Assembly (NCBI RefSeq): GCF_013407925.2
Contig: NZ_CP060201.1
Location: 3,472,001 to 3,536,000 of the forward strand
DNA from: Pseudomonas protegens
Lineage (GTDB): Bacteria; Pseudomonadota; Gammaproteobacteria; Pseudomonadales; Pseudomonadaceae
Direction of reading: 5' to 3'
Length of the DNA: 64,000 nt
Shown: one piece after another, positions 44,908 through 53,256 of the stretch
Layout of the letters: each line of letters starts with the position of its first letter
Position numbering within the stretch: the stretch's first letter is position 1
Made by a program: the position numbers and the translations under genes
The notes under the pieces: generated by a model
What the model was told of the DNA's origin: nothing
The model's input: the letters and a program-made list of their open reading frames with translations, nothing else
Database searches by the model: none

Positions 44908-45540
44908 ATGGTGCTTGAGACATGGCTGGCGTTCTTTGCCGCCAGTTGGGTAATCAGTCTTTCCCCGGGCGCCGGCGCCATTGCGTCGATGTCCTGCGGC
45001 CTGCAATACGGTTTCTGGCGCGGTTACTGGAACGCCCTGGGCCTGCAACTGGGCCTGGCCATGCAGATTGCCATTGTCGCCGCCGGTGTCGGCGCCATCC
45101 TCGCCGCCTCGGCCACTGCCTTCTATGCCATCAAGTGGTTCGGTGTGGCCTACCTGGTGTACCTGGCGGTCAAGCAATGGCGCGCGCTGCCCAGCGACCT
45201 CAGCGATGACGCCGCCATTCGCCCCATCGGCAAGCCCCTGGCCCTGGTGTTTCGCGGCTTCCTGGTGAACATCAGCAACCCCAAGGCCCTGGTGTTCATG
45301 CTCGCGGTGCTGCCGCAGTTCATCGATCCGCACGCACCCCTGGTCAAGCAGTACCTGATCCTCGGCGCCACCATGATCGTGGTCGATCTGATCGTCATGG
45401 CCGGCTACACCGGGCTGGCGTCCAAGGTCCTGCGCCTGCTGCGCACCCCGGTCCAGCAGCGGCGCATGAACCGCACCTTTGCCGGCCTGTTCCTCGGTGC
45501 GGCGGGCTTTCTGGCGACTATCCGCAAAGCGGCGGCCTAG
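44908..45540 (+). CDS. LysE/RhtB family amino-acid exporter
   Basis: A 210-residue inner-membrane exporter with six hydrophobic segments. The conserved N-terminus WLAFFAASWVISLSPGAGAIASMSCGLQYGFWRG contains the SPG-type signature; later GFLVNISNPKALVFMLAVLPQF is typical of RhtB. Substrate is probably a small amino acid such as homoserine or threonine, not determined. The ATG at 44908 follows GAGG; an upstream GTG at 44818 is unlikely. A bidirectional terminator follows. Confidence 0.9.
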   Translation: MVLETWLAFFAASWVISLSPGAGAIASMSCGLQYGFWRGYWNALGLQLGLAMQIAIVAAGVGAILAASATAFYAIKWFGVAYLVYLAVKQWRALPSDLSDDAAIRPIGKPLALVFRGFLVNISNPKALVFMLAVLPQFIDPHAPLVKQYLILGATMIVVDLIVMAGYTGLASKVLRLLRTPVQQRRMNRTFAGLFLGAAGFLATIRKAAA

Positions 45541-45553
45541 GTTTTCCAGAGAC

Positions 45554-45583
45554 AAAAAAAGGCGACCCACGGGTCGCCTTTTT
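45554..45583. terminator. Bidirectional terminator between LysE and the envelope lipoprotein cluster
   Basis: AAAAAAAGGCGACCCACGGG, then TCGCCTTTTT: an 8-bp stem flanked by A and T runs, serving both converging units. Confidence 0.9.
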
Positions 45584-45597
45584 CATTGGTGCACGGC

Positions 45598-46341
45598 TTA
45601 GCGCAGGATCACCGGCGCGGTGTCCGGCGGCAGGTTGTTGCGCATCGGCGCTTGCCCCGGTTGCTCGTAGCCACCGCGGCCCAGCTGCTCGGCCATCTGC
45701 CGGGTGACGTCTTCGCCCAGGGCCTTGGAGACTTCGCGCACCACCCGTGGGCGGTTCAGCGAGACACGGATGTCGCGGCTGTTCACCAGCTTGGTGTCCT
45801 GGCCTTCGCCCATGGCGGTGAACGCCGAGGTGATCTCGAAGGTGCGAGTGTTGATCAGGCTGAAGTCCGCCACCAGGGTCAGGCCCAGCACCGCCGAGTA
45901 GCTGTTGGTATTGGCCAGCTCGTTGATGTCCTGGGTGAAGTCGATGTCCGACACGGTGCCGAACAGCACGTAGTCGGCACCCTTGAAGTTGCCGGCCTTG
46001 ATGCGCTTGATGATGTCGTAGACGTTGGTCCTGGACGCGTCGGTGTGGGGCGAACCCTGCACCAGCTGGAACATCCCGGACTTGAGGATCCCGCCCTTGA
46101 TATCACCGGTGAACTTGCGCAGTTCGCCTTCCTCGATGTAGCTGGTGCTGGCTTCCAGTTCGTTGTAGCTGGCCGAGCCGCTGGAGCTGTAGTAGCCCTC
46201 GCGGTAGTTCTGCTGGGCCGAAACCACGTGGATGTATTCCTGCACACGTTCCTGGTAGGCCAGGTCCATGACTGCGACTTTCGGGGCCGCCTGCGCACTG
46301 AATGCGCAGGCCAGGGCCAGAATGCCAATCCATGCACGCAT
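45598..46341 (-). CDS. CsgG-like periplasmic protein of the lipoprotein cluster
   Basis: A 247-residue protein with a Sec signal peptide (MRAWIGILALACAFSAQA) and no lipobox. The mature part begins PKVAVMDLAYQERVQEY, a CsgG/LpoB-like opening, has a Ser/Tyr-rich insertion (YYSSSGSASYNELEASTSYIEEG) and continues with ADYVLFGTVSDIDFTQDINEL and LTLVADFSLINTRTFEITSAF, the repeated strand-helix pattern of the CsgG fold. The LpoB-like gene ends three bases upstream, so they form an operon. CsgG proper is a lipidated outer-membrane pore; absence of a lipobox makes a pore role unlikely. Function unknown. Confidence 0.75.
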   Translation of the reverse strand: MRAWIGILALACAFSAQAAPKVAVMDLAYQERVQEYIHVVSAQQNYREGYYSSSGSASYNELEASTSYIEEGELRKFTGDIKGGILKSGMFQLVQGSPHTDASRTNVYDIIKRIKAGNFKGADYVLFGTVSDIDFTQDINELANTNSYSAVLGLTLVADFSLINTRTFEITSAFTAMGEGQDTKLVNSRDIRVSLNRPRVVREVSKALGEDVTRQMAEQLGRGGYEQPGQAPMRNNLPPDTAPVILR

Positions 46342-46344
46342 TGC

Positions 46345-46932
46345 TTAGCGCTCCGTGGTCTTGCGGATCTCTTTCTCGTCCATCCACTCGGCCAGACCGC
46401 TCTCGACGTCGATCAGTTGCAGGCTGAATTTGTAGAAGACGTCCTTGTAGTCGCTGCTGCGCTTGACGATGGAGCTGATGGAGCCTTCAAGACGGTATTT
46501 GGCGGCAATCATGTTGCCAGTCTTGGCCACCGTGGATTTCTTGTACAGGCCGCTCTGGTTCTGCAGCTTGAGCTGGTCGACCTGGCTCTGCATGGCGGTG
46601 TTGTCGCTGGCGAAGCGAGCAGTGCCGGACTTCATCAGCTGGGTCTTGATCGAGGTGGTGATCTCGCGGGTGTCGATGTACTCGCTGGTCTTGTTCTTCA
46701 CGTCGTAGACCTGCACCACCGGGCGACCCTGGAGGATGCCGGACTGGGCCAGGGAGCGGGTCATGGATTCGGCGATCATCTGCAGGTCGGTGGAGCCGAA
46801 CTCGTTGGTCACCAGTTCCACGGCCTTGCTGTCGCCGTAGCTGATGTTCTTGCCGCCCAGTACCGGGGAGGTGTTGGCGCAACCGCTGGCCAGCAGGGCG
46901 ACCACGGCGAGGAAGGAAAAGCGTGCAAACAT
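46345..46932 (-). CDS. lpoB: LpoB-like lipoprotein (penicillin-binding-protein activator family)
   Basis: A 195-residue lipoprotein with lipobox LASGC, lipidated Cys18. The mature protein shows GGKNISYGDSKAVELVTNEFGSTDLQMIAESMTRSL, PVVQVYDVKNKTSEYIDTREITTSIKTQLMKSGTARF and YRLEGSISSIVKRSSDYKDVFYKFSLQLIDVESGLAEWMDEKEIRK, all typical of the LpoB family. In E. coli LpoB crosses the periplasm to activate PBP1B. The long disordered linker of E. coli LpoB is absent here, so direct reach to PBP1B is uncertain. YcfL-like gene precedes it by 33 bp. Confidence 0.83.
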   Translation of the reverse strand: MFARFSFLAVVALLASGCANTSPVLGGKNISYGDSKAVELVTNEFGSTDLQMIAESMTRSLAQSGILQGRPVVQVYDVKNKTSEYIDTREITTSIKTQLMKSGTARFASDNTAMQSQVDQLKLQNQSGLYKKSTVAKTGNMIAAKYRLEGSISSIVKRSSDYKDVFYKFSLQLIDVESGLAEWMDEKEIRKTTER

Positions 46933-46965
46933 GGAAGTGCTCTCTTGATCGGGTTCAGGGACGGC

Positions 46966-47337
46966 TTATTGGGTTTTGACTTCCAGGCGGAAGTCGGTGG
47001 CCTTGGGCACCGGCGCGATGGCCGGCAGGAAGGTGGCCTGGGCCGCGTACAGGTTGAAGACTTTCCAGCTTTCTTCATCGGCCACCGGGAAGCCGTCGTC
47101 GCCCAGCCAGACGAAGCGGTAGTACAGGGTCATGTTGGTGTGGCTGGTGTTGTTCAGCGCCACCTTGACCGTCAGGAAGCCGTTTTCACGGGCGACCCGC
47201 ATCGCGCCGATGGCGATGTTGTTGAACTTGTTCATCACCACCACCTTGCTCGCGGCGCTGCCGGGAGCAGGAGGTGGCGGGGTGGCGCAACCGGCCAATA
47301 GGGCCAGTGCGGCGACAGCGAGAAGCTTCAAGCGCAT
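46966..47337 (-). CDS. YcfL-like small lipoprotein
   Basis: A 123-residue lipoprotein, Cys17 in LLAGCATPPPP. The mature domain is a beta sandwich-like YcfL family segment (SKVVVMNKFNNIAIGAMRVARENGFLTVKVALNNTSHTNMTLYYRFVWLGDDGFPV). In E. coli ycfL lies next to lpoB (ycfM), the same pairing as here. Its stop is 33 bp from the LpoB start and its ATG is 13 bp from the COG3014 stop. Function not established. Confidence 0.82.
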   Translation of the reverse strand: MRLKLLAVAALALLAGCATPPPPAPGSAASKVVVMNKFNNIAIGAMRVARENGFLTVKVALNNTSHTNMTLYYRFVWLGDDGFPVADEESWKVFNLYAAQATFLPAIAPVPKATDFRLEVKTQ

Positions 47338-47350
47338 GAGGGGGCTCCGC

Positions 47351-48844
47351 TCAAGGACGTTGGTTGCTGGCCATGTTCTGGCCGGCGTTGTTCGGGATGA
47401 CATGGGCGGCTAGGCCGCTGCTGAACACCTGGTTGCCGACCACCCGCAGGGCGACCACTTGGTAGCGCTGGTCAATCTTGACCTGCACCTGGGTGCCGCC
47501 CAGGGCGTTGGGCAGGCTCAGGCTGTGTTCGCCCTGCTTGAGGCGCAGGCGCGTCACCTGGGTGTTGTCCGGCAGGGTGCGCCAGGTACGGGTATCGGCG
47601 CCTTCGGTCACCGCCGAAGCCAGGCCCACGGCCAGACCGGCCAGCGGGTTGACTTCGTTGAGGTTCTTTTGCGCCACGCCACGGGTCACGGCGCGCACCG
47701 TGGTGCGCAGGATGATCCCCGGCATGTCGTCGCGCAGGGCGCGGCGCGACATGGCGGTGGTGCTGTTGAGCAGGGTCAGGTTGTGTTGCTGGCCGTCGAT
47801 GCCGATCTGGGCAAAGGTCTGGGTCGAGGTGTCGGCCTTGATCACCGGGAACGACAGCGGGGTGATCACCAGATGGTCGTTGATCGGCAGCGGCAGGGGA
47901 ATGCGCACCGAGTCGCGGGCCGGGGCCAGGCCGCTCTGTACCACGATCAGCACGTCGCTTTCATCCGCCGCCAGGGCTGGTACCACCGGCGCCTTGGCGG
48001 GGGCCTTGGCCGCAGCCTTGCGCTTGGACTTGGCCGAAGACTTGCCCGGGGCTTCGATTTTCACCGGTTCCACGGGGGCGTCCAGGTTCAGCAGGGCCTG
48101 TTCCAGCAGCGGGGTGTTGGGGCGCAGTTCGGCAGCCTTGCGGTAGCCGGGGGCGGCCAGGTCCTTCTCGCCCAGGGCTTCGTAGACGAAGCCGGCCAGG
48201 TAGTGGCTGAAGGCGCTCTGGTAGCTGTTTTTCAGGTTGACCACGTCCGGGGCGTCAAGGGCTTCCACCGGGTAGCCCTTGAGGTCCTTGTACTCGGTCT
48301 TGATCCCTTGCTTCTCGGCTTCGTCCTCGCGCTTGAGGTATTCCTTGTCGCGCAGTTCGGCGATCACCGCTTCGCGCTCGTGGGTCTTCTTGATCGCCAT
48401 GCGGGCGCCGTCGAAGTCATTGCCGGCCAGCAGGTTCATGGCCATCTGGGTGGTCAGCATGACCTTTTCGTAGTCGTAGCCTTCGTAGCGGCGGACCTTG
48501 TCGTTGACCAGGAAGCTGCCGAACTGGGCCAGGTACTTGTCGGTGTCGAGCTTGACCGAATCTTCCCAGCTGGCCACCACCTGATCGGCATGGCCCCAGG
48601 CGGCCTGGCTGCCATTGAGGTCACCCTTGGCCCGCAGCAACTCGCCCTTTTCGAAGTAGTAGAGCAGGTCCTTGTCTTCACCCTGGTTGTTCTTTTCCAG
48701 CAGGGTCAGGGCGGCATCGAGGTTGCCGGTGCGCAGTTGCTGGTTGGTTTCCTGCAGTTCGCTGTCGTAGCTGCGCAAGGCCGAACAGCCTGCAAGCAAA
48801 GTGACTGCGCCGAGGGCAATCGTGGTGAGGGCGCGGGATGCCAT
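47351..48844 (-). CDS. COG3014-type lipoprotein, paralogue 1
   Basis: A 497-residue lipoprotein, Cys20 in LLAGCSAL. The N-terminal half is TPR-like (NQQLRTGNLDAALTLLEKNNQ, YFEKGELLRAKGDLNGSQ, EGYDYEKVMLTTQMAMNLL, SHYLAGFVYEALGEKDLAAPGYRKAAELRPNTP), an Ala/Lys-rich linker follows (SSAKSKRKAAAKAPAKAP), then a beta-rich domain with VIVQSGLAPARDSVRIPLPL, SRRALRDDMPGIILRTTVRAVTR and DTRTWRTLPDNTQVTRLRL. The second paralogue lies 223 bp upstream. First gene of the four-gene operon to the CsgG-like gene. Start at 48844 follows GGAAGAAGAAG. Confidence 0.85.
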   Translation of the reverse strand: MASRALTTIALGAVTLLAGCSALRSYDSELQETNQQLRTGNLDAALTLLEKNNQGEDKDLLYYFEKGELLRAKGDLNGSQAAWGHADQVVASWEDSVKLDTDKYLAQFGSFLVNDKVRRYEGYDYEKVMLTTQMAMNLLAGNDFDGARMAIKKTHEREAVIAELRDKEYLKREDEAEKQGIKTEYKDLKGYPVEALDAPDVVNLKNSYQSAFSHYLAGFVYEALGEKDLAAPGYRKAAELRPNTPLLEQALLNLDAPVEPVKIEAPGKSSAKSKRKAAAKAPAKAPVVPALAADESDVLIVVQSGLAPARDSVRIPLPLPINDHLVITPLSFPVIKADTSTQTFAQIGIDGQQHNLTLLNSTTAMSRRALRDDMPGIILRTTVRAVTRGVAQKNLNEVNPLAGLAVGLASAVTEGADTRTWRTLPDNTQVTRLRLKQGEHSLSLPNALGGTQVQVKIDQRYQVVALRVVGNQVFSSGLAAHVIPNNAGQNMASNQRP

Positions 48845-49067
48845 GGGTACTTCTTCTTCCCTGAATGAGACAGCCGGGCGTGCGGGTCGGGCTGGACGAA
48901 CCCACTGGCAGGAGCGCTGGCGATCCTGCCAATTCCTCATAAAAAGAGGAGCTTAAATGCCATTTCGCGATAACGAGGGCGCGGCATTATAGACGTGGTT
49001 TTGGGTGGTGTAATGGCTTTTTAGGGTCAGATTGATAGTTGTTAGCCACTATGTGAGCCGCTGCGCA

Positions 49068-50435
49068 TTAACCACCGAACAGGGCGGCCAGCGGCGATCG
49101 TTCCTCCGGCGCGGGGGCGATGACGAACAACTGGTCGCCCACTCTGCGCAGGCTGATGACCTGGAAGCGCTGGTCCAGCCTGAAGGGCAATTGCGCGCTC
49201 TTGCCCAGGGCCAGCCGGTGCTGGCCTTTCTTCAGGCGCAGACGGGCTACCAGGGTGGTGTCCGGCAGGGTGCGCCAGGTGCGGGTGTCGGCGTCCTCGA
49301 TCAGCACGTTGAGCCGCTGTTTCTCCTTGGCCCGCTGCGGGTCCTTCTTCAATTGCTGGGCCTGGAAGGCGGCGTAGGACTGGGCGCGGTAGGTGGTGCG
49401 CAGGATGATCCCGGGCATGTCGTCGCGCAGGGCCCGGCGCGACATGGCGCTGACGCTGTTGAGGGCGGTCAGCGGCTGTTTGCGACCATTCACGCTGAGC
49501 TGCTCCACGGGGCGGGTCGAGGTGTCGGCGAGCATGATCGGGAACGACACCAGGGTCGGGATCGGCTGGCCCTCGATCTCCACGGTGACCGGCAACTGCA
49601 CCGAGCCTCGGGCCGGCGCCAGGCCGTTCTGCACGATGATCAGCACGTCGCTTTCATCGGCCTTGGCAGTGGGGCGATCGAGGCTGCGCAGGGCTTGTTC
49701 CAGCAACGGCGTATGGGGGCGCAGCTCGATTGCCTGGCGATAACCGGCGGCGGCCAGGCCCCGTTCGCCCAGGGCTTCGTAGAGGTAGCCGGCCAGGTAA
49801 TGGCTGAAGGCGCTCTGGTAGCTGTTCTTCAGCTCCAGCACTTCGGGGGCGTCCAGGGTCGCCACCGGATAACCGTGCAAATCCTGGTAGCGCACGTTGA
49901 TGCCCTGGCTGTGGGCCTGTTCTTCGAGCTGCAGGTACTGCTTGTCCCGCAACTCGGCGATCAGCGCCTCGCGCTCGTGGGTCTTCTTGATCTCGATGCG
50001 CGCGCCGTCGAAGTCCTGCAGGGCCAGGTGGTTGATCGCCATCTGGGTGGTCAGCATGACCTTTTCGTAGTCGTAGCCCTCGTAGCGTCGGACCTTGTCG
50101 TTGATCAGGTAGCTGCCGAACTGGGCCAGGTACTTGGCGCTGTCGAACTTCACCGACTCTTCCCAGGTGAACAGCACCCGGTCGGCCCGGCGCCAGGCCA
50201 GCTGGCTGCCGATCAGGTCGCCCTTGGCCCGCAGCAGTTCGCCTTTCTCGAAGTAATAGAGCAGGTCCTTGTCTTGCCAGGGATTGTGCTGTTCCAGCAG
50301 GGCCAGGGCGCCGTCGACGTTGCCAGCCTGCAGTTGCTGGTTGGTCTGTTGCAGTTCCAGGTCGTAGTTGCGAAAGATCGAACAGCCGCTCAGCAGCAGG
50401 ATCGACAGCAGCAAGGAGATAAGGCAGCGGGTCAT
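49068..50435 (-). CDS. COG3014-type lipoprotein, paralogue 2
   Basis: A 455-residue lipoprotein, Cys18 in LLSGCSIF. Collinear with paralogue 1 over its length: YYFEKGELLRAKGDLIGSQLAWRRAD, RRYEGYDYEKVMLTTQMAINHL, AFSHYLAGYLYEALGERGLAAAGYR, VIIVQNGLAPARGSVQLPV, SRRALRDDMPGIILRTTYRA and DTRTWRTLPDTTLVARLRLKKGQ. It lacks the Ala/Lys linker (goes LRSLDRPTAKADESDV) and instead has a Lys/Arg-rich insert in the C-terminal domain (QLKKDPQRAKEKQR). The two genes are thus a tandem duplication that has diverged. Separated by 223 bp from its copy, it may have its own promoter. Confidence 0.85.
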   Translation of the reverse strand: MTRCLISLLLSILLLSGCSIFRNYDLELQQTNQQLQAGNVDGALALLEQHNPWQDKDLLYYFEKGELLRAKGDLIGSQLAWRRADRVLFTWEESVKFDSAKYLAQFGSYLINDKVRRYEGYDYEKVMLTTQMAINHLALQDFDGARIEIKKTHEREALIAELRDKQYLQLEEQAHSQGINVRYQDLHGYPVATLDAPEVLELKNSYQSAFSHYLAGYLYEALGERGLAAAGYRQAIELRPHTPLLEQALRSLDRPTAKADESDVLIIVQNGLAPARGSVQLPVTVEIEGQPIPTLVSFPIMLADTSTRPVEQLSVNGRKQPLTALNSVSAMSRRALRDDMPGIILRTTYRAQSYAAFQAQQLKKDPQRAKEKQRLNVLIEDADTRTWRTLPDTTLVARLRLKKGQHRLALGKSAQLPFRLDQRFQVISLRRVGDQLFVIAPAPEERSPLAALFGG

Positions 50436-50678
50436 AGATGGTGGTTCTTCCCTGAACGTGACCTGCAAGAGGTGGCGCATTATCAGGGGCAGACAGTGGG
50501 CAGGGAAGGGCTATCGGGTCCTGGTGGCGGATGCGGGGCGCCTGTCGCGTGGCCGGCAGCTGGGCGCCGTTGGGCAGGCGCTGGTCAGCGGAAATGTTTC
50601 AACAGACGGATAAGCCTTGAGTGAAACTCATTGGGAGTGAACAATATGTTACTTCGTATTTCCATTTGAGATTCGTTC

Positions 50679-52577
50679 ATGACTGGCCCTTCCCGTTTAC
50701 TGGCATTGCTGGTGCTGCCGGTACTCGCGCTCTGCAGCTTCAACCTGCTGGCCGATACCGTCGATGGCGCGCCCAAGGCCTTGCATCTGCTGGATTACAT
50801 CGGCGCCGATTACCCGCCCACGGTTGAAGCCGGCAAGGTCGTCGACGAGTCCGAATACCGCGAACAGGTGGAGTTTCTCGGGGTCTTGCAAGGGCTGATC
50901 GCCGAGCTGCCGGCCAAACCGGAGAAGGCCGAGCTGGAGCAGGGCATCGCCGCTTTGCGCAAGGCGGTGGAGGATCGGCTCGAGGGGGCTCAGGTGGCCC
51001 GTCTGGCGCGGCAGATGGGAGCCAAGCTGGCGGTGGCCTATGAGGTCAGCCAGGCGCCGGTCATTACCCCGGACCCGAGCCGCGGTGCGCCGCTGTATGC
51101 CCAGCACTGCTCGGTGTGCCACGGCGAAAAAGGCGCCGGCGATGGTCCGGCCGGCGTTGGCATGACTCCGCCACCGGCCAATCTGCGGGATGCCGAGCGT
51201 CTTGATCGCCTGAGCCTGTACGCGGTCTACAACACCCTGGGGCTGGGTGTTGAAGGCACGGACATGCCGGCCTTTGCCGATCAGCTGGATGACCGCCAAC
51301 GTTGGGACCTGGCCACTTACATCGCCGGGTTCAGCGCCGATCCGGCGGCGGCCAAGGGCGAGCAAGGCTTCAACCTGGCCGACCTGGCCCGGCAGACGCC
51401 CGCCGAAGTCCTGGCCGCCCAAGGCCCGCAGGCCGCCGCCACCTTCCGCGCCCAGCGGGCGCAGCCGCCTCAGGTCAAGCGGGGTCCGGGGCAGTTGCTG
51501 GACTACACCGCCTCGACCCTGGACAAGAGTCTTGCGGCCTATCGCAACGGCGATCATGAACAGGCCTATGACCTGTCGGTAGCGGCGTACCTGGAAGGTT
51601 TCGAGCTGGTGGAAAGCTCCCTGGACAACGTCGATGCCACGGTGCGCAAGGACACGGAAAAGGCCCTGATGGCCTACCGTCAGTCGTTGCAGGACGGCTT
51701 GCCGGTGGCTCAGGCCGAGCAGCGCCTGGACGCGGCCAAGGCCAAGCTCAAGGAGTCTGCCGGGCTTCTGGGCGGCGACAGCCTGAGCTGGTCGCTGAGC
51801 TTTATCTCCGGCTTGCTGATCCTGCTGCGCGAGGGGCTGGAAGCGATCCTGGTGCTGGCGGCCATCCTCGCCTTCCTGCGTAACACCGGCCAGCAATCGG
51901 CGGTGCGCAGCGTCAACGTCGGCTGGGGCCTGGCGTTGCTGGCGGGCCTGGGCACCTGGGCTCTGGCGGCTTACGTGATCGACGTCAGCGGTTCCCAGCG
52001 CGAGCTGCTGGAAGGTGCTACCGCGCTGTTCGCCAGCGTCATGGTGCTGTGGCTCGGGGTGTGGATGCATGATCGCCGGCATGCGGCGGCCTGGCAGGAC
52101 TACATCAAAAGCAGCCTGGTGGGCGGCGGCGGGCGTTTCGGCTTTGCCGTGCTGGCGTTCTTCTCGGTGTATCGCGAGCTGTTCGAAGTGATCCTGTTCT
52201 ACGAAACCCTGTGGCTGCAGGCCGGCCCCGCCGGACACAACGCGGTGCTGGCCGGTGGCGCCACCGCCCTGGTGCTGCTGGTGGGCCTGGCCTGGGTGAT
52301 CCTGCGGGGTTCGGCCAAGCTGCCGCTGGCGCTGTTCTTCGGCATCAACGCGGCGTTGCTCTGCGCCTTGTCGGTGGTGTTTGCCGGGCACGGGGTCAAG
52401 GCCCTGCAGGAAGCCGGTATCTTCGGCACCCGGCCAGTGCCGTTCTTCGACTTCGACTGGCTGGGGATTCACGCCGACGCTTACTCGCTGGGTGCCCAGG
52501 CGGTGGCCATCCTGGCGATCGTGGTGCTTTATAGTCGCAGTCGCCTGAGTGAGAAGCGGCGCTTGCAGGCTTCTTGA
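50679..52577 (+). CDS. FTR1-family iron permease with fused cytochrome c domain
   Basis: A 632-residue membrane protein. Signal peptide (1-25), helical periplasmic region, a cytochrome c domain with C144-S-V-C147-H148 and Met ligand candidate in GTDMPAF, another helical region (DYTASTLDKSLAAYRNGDHEQAYDLSVAAYLEGFE), then the FTR1 permease of seven helices with the iron-transfer motifs REGLE at 384-388 and RELFE at 499-503. FTR1 permeases import iron after oxidation by a copper oxidase or, in this fused form, possibly use the heme to handle the electron. ATG at 50679; no clear Fur box was found upstream. A terminator lies 17 bp downstream. Confidence 0.92.
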   Translation: MTGPSRLLALLVLPVLALCSFNLLADTVDGAPKALHLLDYIGADYPPTVEAGKVVDESEYREQVEFLGVLQGLIAELPAKPEKAELEQGIAALRKAVEDRLEGAQVARLARQMGAKLAVAYEVSQAPVITPDPSRGAPLYAQHCSVCHGEKGAGDGPAGVGMTPPPANLRDAERLDRLSLYAVYNTLGLGVEGTDMPAFADQLDDRQRWDLATYIAGFSADPAAAKGEQGFNLADLARQTPAEVLAAQGPQAAATFRAQRAQPPQVKRGPGQLLDYTASTLDKSLAAYRNGDHEQAYDLSVAAYLEGFELVESSLDNVDATVRKDTEKALMAYRQSLQDGLPVAQAEQRLDAAKAKLKESAGLLGGDSLSWSLSFISGLLILLREGLEAILVLAAILAFLRNTGQQSAVRSVNVGWGLALLAGLGTWALAAYVIDVSGSQRELLEGATALFASVMVLWLGVWMHDRRHAAAWQDYIKSSLVGGGGRFGFAVLAFFSVYRELFEVILFYETLWLQAGPAGHNAVLAGGATALVLLVGLAWVILRGSAKLPLALFFGINAALLCALSVVFAGHGVKALQEAGIFGTRPVPFFDFDWLGIHADAYSLGAQAVAILAIVVLYSRSRLSEKRRLQAS

Positions 52578-52594
52578 CGCTGCGCGGTTGATCG

Positions 52595-52633
52595 CGGGCA
52601 AGCCACTCCTGCACGGGGTGGCTTGCCCGTTTT
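52595..52633 (+). terminator. Terminator of the FTR1 gene
   Basis: CGGGCAAGCCAC and GTGGCTTGCCCG form a 12-bp stem around CTCCTGCACGGG, followed by TTTT. It ends 23 bp before the DUF188 ATG. Confidence 0.85.
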
Positions 52634-52656
52634 GCATTCTGGAAGGAGAACACTCG

Positions 52657-53112
52657 ATGCGTGTGTGGATCGATGCCGACGCTTGCCCTAAGGCGGCCAA
52701 GGAGCAGGTGGTGCGCTTTGCCTTGAAGCGTCAGTTCGAGGTGGTGCTGGTGGCCGGGCAGGCGCAGATCAAGCCGGCGTTTGCCTGCGTCCGGTTGATC
52801 GTGGTGCCCAGCGGCCCGGATGCCGCCGACGATTACCTGGTGGAGCACGCGGTGCCGGGCGAATTGGTGATCTGCAGCGATGTGCCGCTGGCCGACCGCC
52901 TGGTGAAGAAGGGCGTGGCCGCTCTGGACCCGCGGGGCAAGGAGTTCGACGCGCAGAACATGGGCGAGCGCCTGGCGGTGCGTAATCTGTTTACCGATCT
53001 GCGGGAGCAGGGGCAGGTCAGCGGCGGGCAGGCGCCCTATGGCGATCGGGAGAAGCAGGCATTTGCCAATGCGCTGGATCGGATTCTGACCCGGCTGTCG
53101 CGTCAGGCCTGA
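52657..53112 (+). CDS. YaiI/YqxD family DUF188 protein
   Basis: A 151-residue cytosolic protein, MRVWIDADACPKAAKEQVVRFALKRQFEVVLVAGQ, which is the DUF188/UPF0178 N-terminus with the paired acidic residues DADA; VVPSGPDAADDYLVEHAVPGELVICSDVPLADRLVKKGVAALDPRG completes a PIN-like core with conserved Asp residues, so a nuclease activity is plausible but undemonstrated. The ATG follows AAGGAGAA. Confidence 0.88.
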   Translation: MRVWIDADACPKAAKEQVVRFALKRQFEVVLVAGQAQIKPAFACVRLIVVPSGPDAADDYLVEHAVPGELVICSDVPLADRLVKKGVAALDPRGKEFDAQNMGERLAVRNLFTDLREQGQVSGGQAPYGDREKQAFANALDRILTRLSRQA

Positions 53113-53256
53113 AGGGCCTGATGTGCCGAGCAATCCTTTGGCTGTGTGCAGCCGGCGGGGAGCCGGCTGCAGTGGGGTATTCCGGTGTGCGGCCGTTTTG
53201 CGGCCCGGCTTGAGCCCCTGTCCTCGCCACAGGAGGTTGTCCTTGTGGCGGGGCGG
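53113..53256. other. 144-bp convergent gap with two hairpins
   Basis: A CAGCCGG...CCGGCTG hairpin at about 53148-53170 and a CCTCGCCACA...TGTGGCGGGG hairpin at about 53222-53256. Neither is followed by a clean T run, so their termination role is only possible. No gene. Confidence 0.5.

Noticed and set aside
50600..50678. Search for a Fur box upstream of the FTR1 permease
   Set aside because: No stretch reached a convincing match to the 7-1-7 consensus.
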